The translations under genes were made by a program, and so were the position numbers. A stretch of DNA of 64,000 nt from NCBI GenBank assembly GCA_902572475.1, contig CACGGB010000001.1:1-64000 (forward strand), given 5' to 3'. The DNA is from an uncultured Pelagibacteraceae bacterium (GTDB lineage: Bacteria; Pseudomonadota; Alphaproteobacteria; Pelagibacterales; Pelagibacteraceae). Below, one piece after another: positions 24,169-31,186 of this stretch (its first letter is position 1; each line of letters begins with the position of its first letter). The notes beneath the pieces were generated by a model. The model saw only the letters and a list, made by a program, of their open reading frames with translations. It was not told where the DNA came from and did no database searches.

Positions 24169-24731
24169 ATTTTTTTCAAGGTATCTTCTCTTTTACACGC
24201 CTTTTTATACATTAGATAACGAATAAAATTTTTTTCATAATAATCTTGGTGATAATCTTCAGCTTGATAAAATTCTTCAAATTTCCATACTAAAGTGACA
24301 ATTTTTTTACTAAATTTTTTTTCTAAATTTTTAAAGGATTTATCAATAAATTCTTTTTCTAGTTGAGTTTGATAAAAAATAACTGATCTATAGCTCTTCC
24401 CTTTGTCACAAAATTGACCTTCTGAGTCGAAGGGATCTATATTTCTCCAAAAAATGCTTAGTAATTTTTCAAAATTTACTTTGTTTGGATCATAAGTTAT
24501 TTCTAAGGCTTCTACATGGCCTGTATCTTTATAAATAACATCATGGTAAGTAGGATTTTTTAAGTGCCCACCTGAATAACCTGAAATTGTTGACAAAACA
24601 CCTTCAACTCCATCGAAAGACTCCTCCATGCACCAAAAGCATCCTCCAGCAAAATATACTTTTTTAAAATTTTTTGATTGGGCAGACGTGCTTATTAAAA
24701 AAATAAAAATTATAAATAAATATTTTTTCAT
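24159..24731 (-). CDS. msrA: Peptide methionine sulfoxide reductase MsrA, exported
   Basis: MsrA reduces methionine-S-sulfoxide in oxidised proteins. The catalytic motif is YFAGGCFWCMEESFDGVEGV, with ISGYSGGHLKNPTYHDV, GHVEALEITYDP and FYQAEDYHQDYYEKN matching the family. The protein is 190 residues, of which the first ~19 form a signal peptide (LFIIFIFLISTSAQSK), so it works in the periplasm. It heads the run msrA-23713-23516-short photolyase, placing oxidant repair and light-related repair in one transcript. Confidence 0.95.
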   Translation of the reverse strand: MKKYLFIIFIFLISTSAQSKNFKKVYFAGGCFWCMEESFDGVEGVLSTISGYSGGHLKNPTYHDVIYKDTGHVEALEITYDPNKVNFEKLLSIFWRNIDPFDSEGQFCDKGKSYRSVIFYQTQLEKEFIDKSFKNLEKKFSKKIVTLVWKFEEFYQAEDYHQDYYEKNFIRYLMYKKACKREDTLKKIWN

Positions 24732-24754
24732 ATTTTAATGATATATTAAATTTC

Positions 24755-24919
24755 ATGAAAAACGATGATCATATTGTCATAGACAATAACAAAGAGACTA
24801 CAGACAATGTTTGCGAAGAATGCAGAAAAGAAGATGTAAGTGTAAAACAAAACTTAATTATGCATAGCTACAAAATTTGTAACAGTTGTAACCTTTCAAA
24901 AAGAATTTTTCCTCTTTAA
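24755..24919 (+). CDS. 54-residue double-CxxC protein
   Basis: This frame is too short for the track. It contains two CxxC pairs, NVCEECRKE and KICNSCNLS, spaced 22 residues apart, which is the layout of a zinc ribbon. The N-terminus is acidic and polar (MKNDDHIVIDNNKETT). It is divergent from msrA, with about 23 bases between start codons, and its stop overlaps the convergent Yip1-like gene by 4 bases. I recognise no family. The four conserved-looking cysteines are the main evidence for coding. Confidence 0.55.
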   Translation: MKNDDHIVIDNNKETTDNVCEECRKEDVSVKQNLIMHSYKICNSCNLSKRIFPL

Positions 24920-25437
24920 AATCCTTTGAATAAAACAATTATTAAAAATAAAAAGAATGCTTGAACTAACCAAGAAACTACAACAACTCCAAAAGCTTTC
25001 CAAAGGCTATCGTAGTCTAACGCAGATTTAACTGCAACAACCATACAAGCTAGCATCCAAAACGCTGAACCAATGAATGTCACTGTCATTAATTCTGGTG
25101 TGACACCAAAGACTCTAATTAATCCTGGTGCGCTTGAAAACCCAATTGTTCTTAAAAGTTCACCGTGATCACTTTTAGTTTTAATATCCCCAAAAAGTTT
25201 TACGCCAACAAAATAAATTATATAAGCCCATACATACCAGCTTAGAAGAGATAGCGCAGGAGCAATTAAAAAATTTGAAGCTCCCAAATGTAAAGATCCA
25301 ACCCCGGCGGCAAGACTTGATAACACAACTACTATTCCTGCTTGAAAAGTTGCTTTTTTATCTTTTTCAACTTCTTCGTAAAGATCTATATCTATTTTGA
25401 TAGCTCTAAAAACTCTATTTATAAATAAATTAATCAT
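24916..25437 (-). CDS. Yip1-domain membrane protein
   Basis: The 173-residue protein has five hydrophobic segments and the Yip1-family layout: a short polar N-terminus (FRAIKIDIDLYEEVEKDKKAT), then segments with SWYVWAYIIYFVGVKLFG and LLRTIGFSSAPGLIRVFG, a motif typical of bacterial Yip1 proteins. The function of bacterial members is unknown. Its start overlaps the hisN stop by 4 bases (ATGA), so it is co-translated with hisN. Confidence 0.72.
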   Translation of the reverse strand: MINLFINRVFRAIKIDIDLYEEVEKDKKATFQAGIVVVLSSLAAGVGSLHLGASNFLIAPALSLLSWYVWAYIIYFVGVKLFGDIKTKSDHGELLRTIGFSSAPGLIRVFGVTPELMTVTFIGSAFWMLACMVVAVKSALDYDSLWKAFGVVVVSWLVQAFFLFLIIVLFKGF

Positions 25438-26228
25438 TTTTTCGTAAAAGGTTTTAGTAATCTTAGAATCTTATTATGTAAAGCTTTATTAGATGAAGCA
25501 ATTATATTTCCTCCTATTTCTGCGGGTTCGTTTTTCCAGTTAGTTACAATTGCACCTGAGTTTTTAATAATGGGTATTAAAGGTAAAATATCATAAGGCT
25601 TTAAGTTAGCTTCTATTACAGCATCTACTGTTCCTTCAGCTAATAAACAATAATTTAAAGCATCAAACCCGGCTAACCTAAATGACCATCCAAATTTTTT
25701 TATAACTTTTCTTTGTCTTTCATAACTTAAGGTTCCATGAAAGTTTCCAATAATTTTAATTGTTTTTAAATTACTATTATTAGAGGATTTAATAATTTTT
25801 TTTTTATTATTTTTAAAAATATAGGATTTTTTTTGATCATTTATATAAAATTTATTTAATTCTGGGAAATTTGCTAAACCAACTTTTGATTTTTCGTTAA
25901 AAGAAAGGCCTATTAGGTTGGACCATGTCGGCGCTCCAATTACAAAAGCTCTTGTGCCATCTATTGGGTCGATTGACCATTGAAAATGATTATCAGACTT
26001 TTTATCATCAAACTCTTCTCCAATGATAGAGTCGTTAGGGAATTTTTTTAAAATTAACGATCTGATATATTTTTCAAAAGATTTATCAAAATTAGTCACC
26101 GGATCAAAATCTTTTTTATTTTTCGATTTGTTGTTTACTTTAATACCAGATTTTGATTTTTTTTTGTAAAATGAATTTAATTTTGCAGGTAAAGACTTTA
26201 AAAAATTAAAAGTTTTTTTGTAGTTCAT
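25434..26228 (-). CDS. hisN: Histidinol-phosphatase HisN (inositol-monophosphatase family)
   Basis: HisN removes phosphate from histidinol phosphate, the penultimate part of histidine synthesis in organisms without HisB-type phosphatase. The protein (264 residues) has the fold motifs DPVTNFDKSFEKYI, SIIGEEF and SIDPIDGTRAFVIGAPTW, and AYDILPLIP-type end motif (KPYDILPLIPIIKNSGAIVTNW). TRAF after the DPIDG box and YDI in place of the usual WD favour HisN over SuhB or CysQ. A lysine-rich stretch at residues 18-45 looks like a lineage-specific insertion. Confidence 0.82.
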   Translation of the reverse strand: MNYKKTFNFLKSLPAKLNSFYKKKSKSGIKVNNKSKNKKDFDPVTNFDKSFEKYIRSLILKKFPNDSIIGEEFDDKKSDNHFQWSIDPIDGTRAFVIGAPTWSNLIGLSFNEKSKVGLANFPELNKFYINDQKKSYIFKNNKKKIIKSSNNSNLKTIKIIGNFHGTLSYERQRKVIKKFGWSFRLAGFDALNYCLLAEGTVDAVIEANLKPYDILPLIPIIKNSGAIVTNWKNEPAEIGGNIIASSNKALHNKILRLLKPFTKK

Positions 26229-26246
26229 GCATGTATATAGCTTAAT

Positions 26247-26711
26247 TTAGTTTAAAATAAAAATATTAAAATTTAAAACTAAAGCATAAGCGCTCCATAA
26301 AAAGTAAGGCACCATTAGAGAAAAACTAATCTTATCCTTCAAATAATAAATTTTCATTAGGAGGACTATAAATATGAGAATAATAACTAAATCTAATAAT
26401 GCTAATCCTATTTGATGAAAACCAAAAAAAATAATACTCCAAATCATGTTAAAAAAGAGGTGTAAAAAATATAAATTTAAAATTTTATTATCATAATAAT
26501 TTATCCAAATACGCCAAATCGCTACTGACATTAAGATATATAAAGTTGTCCATACAGGTCCAAACACCCAGCTTGGAGGATTAAAGCTTGGCAGAATTAT
26601 CTGAGAATACCAAGGCTCTTTAAAAGTAGCAGTAGCAAATCCACCAATTCCAGATGCTAAAAATGTTATTAAAAGAATGAATGTAAGAGATAAATATTTA
26701 TTCTTAGTCAT
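26247..26711 (-). CDS. tspO: TspO/MBR family protein
   Basis: The 154-residue protein has five membrane helices and the TspO signatures WYSQIILPSFNPPSWVFGPVWTTLYILMSVAIWRIW and the LFFNMIWSIIFFGFHQIGLALLDLV block. TspO binds porphyrins and tunes gene expression in response to oxygen and light in Rhodobacter; in other bacteria it links to oxidative and salt stress. Here it lies within 5 kb of two photolyases and MsrA. It is divergent from the SDR gene with 21 bases between start codons. Confidence 0.92.
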   Translation of the reverse strand: MTKNKYLSLTFILLITFLASGIGGFATATFKEPWYSQIILPSFNPPSWVFGPVWTTLYILMSVAIWRIWINYYDNKILNLYFLHLFFNMIWSIIFFGFHQIGLALLDLVIILIFIVLLMKIYYLKDKISFSLMVPYFLWSAYALVLNFNIFILN

Positions 26712-26732
26712 AAATTAAGGTATAACTAATTT

Positions 26733-27485
26733 ATGTCTGAAAATCAGAAAAAAATATGGATTACAGGTGCAAGTAGTGGGATTGGAAAAGCAGTAGCAGA
26801 AAAATTTGCTAACGAGGGATGGAAAGTTGCTGTATCAGCAAGAAGAAAAGAGCTTTTGGATGATCTAGCTAAACATAAAAACATAAGTTCATTTCCCTTG
26901 GATGTAACTAACCGGTCTCAAATTAATAATGTATTTAATGAAATTTTAAACGTCTTTGGAGACATTGACATTTGTTTATTCTCCAGTGGTACTTATGAAC
27001 CAAAAGACGAACAAAGTATAGATCCAGATAAAATTAAAAATGTAATTAATGTTAATTTTTTAGGTGTTATTGATTGTGTAAAAGTTGTTGAAGATTATTT
27101 TAAAAATAAGAAATCTGGACACATTTCGATAGTTTCCTCAATTGCAGGTTACAGAGGTCTGCCAAATTCAAGTGGTTATGGTCCTTCAAAAGCTGCTTTA
27201 ACTAATTTTAGCGAAAGTATTTACTTTGATTTTAAAAAATTTGGAGTGAGAGTCTCAGTTGTATCACCAGGTTTCATTAAAACTCCTTTGACTGATAAAA
27301 ATGAATTTCCTATGCCATTTTTAAAAACTCCTGAATACGCCGCAGACAAAATTTATAATGGCTTGGTGAAAGGAAATACTTTTGAAATTCATTTCCCAAA
27401 AGGATTAACTTTAATTTTAAAATTTTTAAGAATATTACCTTATAGACTCTATTTATTTTTAGTAGATAAACTAGTAAAGCGTTAA
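26733..27485 (+). CDS. Short-chain dehydrogenase/reductase
   Basis: The 250-residue protein is a classical SDR: cofactor motif ITGASSGIGKAVA, NVNFLGV, catalytic Ser in ISIVSSIAGYRG, and the catalytic YGPSKAA pair, followed by VVSPGFIKTPLTD. A hydrophobic C-terminal stretch (LTLILKFLRILPYRLYLFLV) suggests membrane contact and a lipid-like substrate. Its 3' end overlaps the DUF3833 gene by 4 bases from the other strand. Related SDRs accompany the same FAD/DUF1365/CFA/DUF3833 set in other proteobacteria, which supports one pathway. Confidence 0.88.
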   Translation: MSENQKKIWITGASSGIGKAVAEKFANEGWKVAVSARRKELLDDLAKHKNISSFPLDVTNRSQINNVFNEILNVFGDIDICLFSSGTYEPKDEQSIDPDKIKNVINVNFLGVIDCVKVVEDYFKNKKSGHISIVSSIAGYRGLPNSSGYGPSKAALTNFSESIYFDFKKFGVRVSVVSPGFIKTPLTDKNEFPMPFLKTPEYAADKIYNGLVKGNTFEIHFPKGLTLILKFLRILPYRLYLFLVDKLVKR

Positions 27486-28006
27486 TCTTTAATAAACATT
27501 ACAGTTAATTCTGCAACTTTTATTCCAAACTTAGTCATTGTCGCTCTATTTATTGCCACGCGATCATCCTGCATAAAAATCCAATCATCAAAAGTAATTT
27601 TAATATTTTTGCCTTTAACCGGTACCAGCAATACATATTCGAATTTAAAAGCTGGACCATATGAATATCCTTTAGCTGTTCCAACTACATCAGAGGCTGT
27701 TCCCTCATAGTTATGTTCATCAATTTTTTTAATAGTCCATTGACGAGTTTGTCTTTCCCCATCATTCCAATCAAAAACTTCGTCTAAAATTAATTGAGAA
27801 CCATCCCATTTTCCGTTTAAATCAGCTTTAAATTGTCGTGTAACTTTTCCAGATCTATTTTGTAATACCCCCCAGGCTTTGACATTACCAGATAAATAAT
27901 TTTCGATAACTAGTCTTGGTTTTTGATCTTTAAAATCTGTCGGTTTCATTTTATTTGCACATCCTGTTGTTAAAATTAGTAAAAATAGAAATATTAATTT
28001 TTTCAT
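27482..28006 (-). CDS. DUF3833 family lipoprotein
   Basis: The 174-residue protein has a lipoprotein signal (FLLILTTGCANK with the lipobox cysteine) and the DUF3833 body: PRLVIENYLSGNVKAWG, FDWNDGERQTRQWTIKK, and DDWIFMQDDRVAINRATMTKFGIKVAELTVMF. It is anchored to a membrane facing the periplasm. Function is unknown; it is a constant companion of cyclopropane-synthase-like and DUF1365 genes in light- or singlet-oxygen-responsive clusters. It overlaps the synthase gene by 4 bases. Confidence 0.88.
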   Translation of the reverse strand: MKKLIFLFLLILTTGCANKMKPTDFKDQKPRLVIENYLSGNVKAWGVLQNRSGKVTRQFKADLNGKWDGSQLILDEVFDWNDGERQTRQWTIKKIDEHNYEGTASDVVGTAKGYSYGPAFKFEYVLLVPVKGKNIKITFDDWIFMQDDRVAINRATMTKFGIKVAELTVMFIKD

Positions 28007-29193
28007 GACGAATATCTATTAGACATGGAGAATTGAATCAAGTTAATGTTTCTAGACTTAAAACCGCCTTCACAATAAGATAAGTAAAATTCCCACATAC
28101 GCTTGAAATATTCATCAAAACCAAGTGGTGTAATTTTTTCCCAAGCGCCTAAAAAATTTTTTCTCCAAGTTGCTAAAGTTTTAGCATAATCGTCAGAGTA
28201 GGTATTAATTTTTTCTAGTTTAAGGTCATTCTTTTTAATTATATTCTCTATAAATTTAATTGAAGGTAAAAATCCACCTGGAAATATATATTTTTGAATA
28301 AAATCCTCATTCGCTCTATATCTTTCAAATAAGTCATCTTTTATCACAATGCCTTGAATTGCAGCATTTCCCCCGTAATTAAGAACATTTTTAATTGTAC
28401 GAAAATATTGGTCCATATATTTTTCACCAACAGCTTCTATCATTTCTATTGAAGCTACGTGATCATATTTTTCCTTGAGATCTCTGTAATCTAAAAATTT
28501 AACATTAACTTTATTGTTTAGTCCTGAGTTGAAAATCTTCTTTTTAGTAAACTCATATTGATTTTTAGAAATTGTAATACAGTCTACACTCACATCATAA
28601 TTTTTAGCTAAGAATTCAGCAAATCCTCCCCATCCACACCCTATCTCTAAAACCTTGTTTCCATCTTTTATATTCATTAAATTTATAAGCTCTTGAAATT
28701 TATTTCTTTGAGCTATTTCTAAATCATCTTTTTCATTTTTATAGACAGCGCTGGAATAAGTGAGAGATTTATCAAGCCATGACGAAAAAAATTCATTTCC
28801 TAAATCATAATGTTTTGAAATATATTTTTTACTTTTAGATTTTGTATTTGATGCAAATATTTTTTTAAGAAAATTTTTGATTTTTTGTAATTTTAAACTT
28901 CCTGAAAAAGAATATATTGTATTGATATTTCTCGCTGTAAGTTCAATTAAATTTGTTAAATTTGAGGTATAAAAATCTTTTTTCATATGAGCTTCTCCTA
29001 AAGCTGAGCTTCCACCCATTATGACGTTTAGGTAAAAATTGGGTTTATTAATTTTGATATCTGAAGATAATTTGCTCTCTAAGTCACCAAAATGAAAAAC
29101 TTTTCCATCATAATTTATAAGCTTAAGATTTCCTTGTGAGATTTTTTTCAATTTATTTAATACGAATCTTTCTGATATTTTTATTAAACTCAT
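28003..29193 (-). CDS. Cyclopropane-fatty-acid synthase-like SAM methyltransferase
   Basis: The 396-residue enzyme transfers a methyl or methylene from SAM to unsaturated phospholipid chains. Features are HYDLGNEFFSSWLD near residue 127, the SAM motif LEIGCGWGGFAEF near 183, EMIEAVGEKYMDQYF, and QKYIFPGGFLPS. It belongs to COG2230 and sits in the FAD/DUF1365/CFA/DUF3833 operon. In Rhodobacter, enzymes of this kind make methylated furan fatty acids, so the product may be a methylated or furan lipid rather than a cyclopropane. That is inference from context. Confidence 0.9.
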   Translation of the reverse strand: MSLIKISERFVLNKLKKISQGNLKLINYDGKVFHFGDLESKLSSDIKINKPNFYLNVIMGGSSALGEAHMKKDFYTSNLTNLIELTARNINTIYSFSGSLKLQKIKNFLKKIFASNTKSKSKKYISKHYDLGNEFFSSWLDKSLTYSSAVYKNEKDDLEIAQRNKFQELINLMNIKDGNKVLEIGCGWGGFAEFLAKNYDVSVDCITISKNQYEFTKKKIFNSGLNNKVNVKFLDYRDLKEKYDHVASIEMIEAVGEKYMDQYFRTIKNVLNYGGNAAIQGIVIKDDLFERYRANEDFIQKYIFPGGFLPSIKFIENIIKKNDLKLEKINTYSDDYAKTLATWRKNFLGAWEKITPLGFDEYFKRMWEFYLSYCEGGFKSRNINLIQFSMSNRYSS

Positions 29194-29954
29194 TAATATT
29201 CCTCGTAACTTAAGTTATTTTTTAATTTAGTATTTCTTCCCCTGTATATTGCCCCTTTTTTCCATAAAAGTAATGCTTCATAATGTATCGAACCAATAAT
29301 TTTAATTGTCATTAACGGATACTTAAAAAAGTTAGAGATGAGTTGTTTTGAGTTGAATTCTTTTCTCTCTCCTGTTTGGGTAGCTGTTAAAACTGTTCCT
29401 ATCGAGTCTGTTTGTTTTATAAAAACTGAGAGTTTATCATTGGGGTTAAGTAATTTAAAATTATAGTAAGTTTCCATATCCATAAATGGCGAAACGTAAA
29501 ATTTTTTTTTGCATTTTTGAATTATTTCTTCTTCATCTTTAATTTTAAAAATATATGTGTGCTGCTCATTAAAAGTATTTTTTACTTCGTAAAAAATTGC
29601 TTTCAATTTATTACCCTCATAGCAGTAAAAAATACTTAAAGGGTTGAACACATAACCAAAAATTCTTGGATAACAAAGTATTTTTACTTTATTAATTTCA
29701 CCTTTTATATTGAGTTTACTAATGTTTTTAAGCACCCATTCTTTTAAATCGCTTCCGTCGCGTTCTCCATGATCTTTGTCATAAAAGCTGAAAATGTTAA
29801 ATTTATTATGAGAGAAAATATTTATTGAACTGTCTAATTGAGTGATTTCATCTAAATCAATTAATAACGAAAAAGTTTTATATTTTAAAAAATGTCTTAC
29901 AGGTTTAAATCTTGTATGAGTTACTTCACCGTTATAAATGCAGGAGTTCATCAA
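29193..29954 (-). CDS. DUF1365 family protein
   Basis: The 253-residue protein is a typical DUF1365/COG3496 member: YNGEVTHTRFKPVRHFLKYKTFSLLIDLDE at the start, DHGERDGSDLKEWV, and the strong CYPRIFGYVFNPLSIFYCYEGNKLKAIFYEVKNTF signature, then SPFMDMETYYNF. No reaction is established. It lies between the FAD oxidoreductase and the CFA-like synthase with 1- and 4-base overlaps, which indicates a tightly coordinated role in the same lipid modification. Confidence 0.92.
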   Translation of the reverse strand: MMNSCIYNGEVTHTRFKPVRHFLKYKTFSLLIDLDEITQLDSSINIFSHNKFNIFSFYDKDHGERDGSDLKEWVLKNISKLNIKGEINKVKILCYPRIFGYVFNPLSIFYCYEGNKLKAIFYEVKNTFNEQHTYIFKIKDEEEIIQKCKKKFYVSPFMDMETYYNFKLLNPNDKLSVFIKQTDSIGTVLTATQTGERKEFNSKQLISNFFKYPLMTIKIIGSIHYEALLLWKKGAIYRGRNTKLKNNLSYEEY

Positions 29955-31177
29955 ATTTTAAAGTTATTTATCAAATCTATAGACGATTTTAATCCATCTT
30001 CGTGAAATCCGTAACCAAAATAACTTCCACAAAACCAGGTTCTTTTTTTTCCTTGTATTAATTTTAGATCTTTTTGAAGCGCAGTATTCTTTGAGTCTAA
30101 ATATGGGTGGGTAAAATAAACTTTTTTTATAACAGAATTTTCGTTAATTTTATAAATAGGGTTTAAAGTTAAAAAATAGTCTTTAGATGTTTCTAAATTT
30201 TGTAATTTATTTAACCAATAGGTAATGCATGTCTTTTCTCCATCTGAAACAGAATTCCAACTAGACCAGGCCCTTTTTTTTTGAGGCATTAATCTCTTAT
30301 CAGTATGTAAATAAGCCTCGTTCTTCACGTAATTAAATTTTTCCAATATATTTTTTTCTTGATCCGTTGGTTTTTCTATCATTCTTAAACTTTGGTCAGC
30401 ATGAGAAGCTAGTACTACTTGATCATAGTCAACATATTCATTGCCAATATTTAGCCTGATATTGTCATCACTTCTAATTAACTTATCCACTTTATAATTT
30501 TTAAAAATTTCCCCACTAATTTTATCTGTTACTTTTTTTACATAGGCTCTACTTCTATTTGAAACTGTGTACCATTGCGGTCTATTTTTGAATTTAAATA
30601 AACCATGATTAGTAAAAAAATTTAAAAAAAATTTTAATGGCATTTCTTTTGCTTTATTAAATGGCATTGACCAAATAGCGGCAACCATGGGAATTAAGTG
30701 ATACTCGATGAAGTATTTTGACAATTTTTTTTTATTAAGAAAATTTCCTAAAGTTTCTTCTTTAATTTCACTTTCAAGTAATTTTGGGGCAGTTCTATAA
30801 AATGAGATTATCTCTCTAATCATATATAAAAATTTGAAATTAAAAAAATTTAATTTATTGGCAAAAATACCTCCTAAACCACTTCCGCTATATTCAACAT
30901 TGCTATTCTTAATAGATACAGAAAATGACATGTCGCTTTTTTCATAAGGGACTTTTAATTCATTAAAAAAATTTACTAAATTTGGATAAGTAACCTCATT
31001 AAAAACAATAAAGCCCAGATCTACTGGAATAATCTTATCATCTTCTTTAATCTCATAAGTGAAAGAATGACCTCCAAAGTGATCATCTTTTTCGTATAAA
31101 TCAACTTTATATTTTTTTGAGAGAAAATATGCGGAAGATAATCCTGAGATACCTGAGCCGATAACAGCAATTTTCAT
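29951..31177 (-). CDS. FAD-dependent amine-oxidase-type oxidoreductase (COG2907)
   Basis: The 408-residue protein starts with the FAD-binding motif AVIGSGISGLSSAYFLSKKYKVDLYEK and the GGHS turn, and ends with WFCGSYFGYGFHEDGLKSSI. It belongs to the NAD/FAD-binding COG2907 group that pairs with DUF1365 and CFA synthases. It probably desaturates or oxidises a fatty acyl chain before or after methylation; this is inference from the cluster. Only 9 bases separate it from gcvP on the same strand. Confidence 0.9.
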   Translation of the reverse strand: MKIAVIGSGISGLSSAYFLSKKYKVDLYEKDDHFGGHSFTYEIKEDDKIIPVDLGFIVFNEVTYPNLVNFFNELKVPYEKSDMSFSVSIKNSNVEYSGSGLGGIFANKLNFFNFKFLYMIREIISFYRTAPKLLESEIKEETLGNFLNKKKLSKYFIEYHLIPMVAAIWSMPFNKAKEMPLKFFLNFFTNHGLFKFKNRPQWYTVSNRSRAYVKKVTDKISGEIFKNYKVDKLIRSDDNIRLNIGNEYVDYDQVVLASHADQSLRMIEKPTDQEKNILEKFNYVKNEAYLHTDKRLMPQKKRAWSSWNSVSDGEKTCITYWLNKLQNLETSKDYFLTLNPIYKINENSVIKKVYFTHPYLDSKNTALQKDLKLIQGKKRTWFCGSYFGYGFHEDGLKSSIDLINNFKI

Positions 31178-31186
31178 TAAAAAAGA

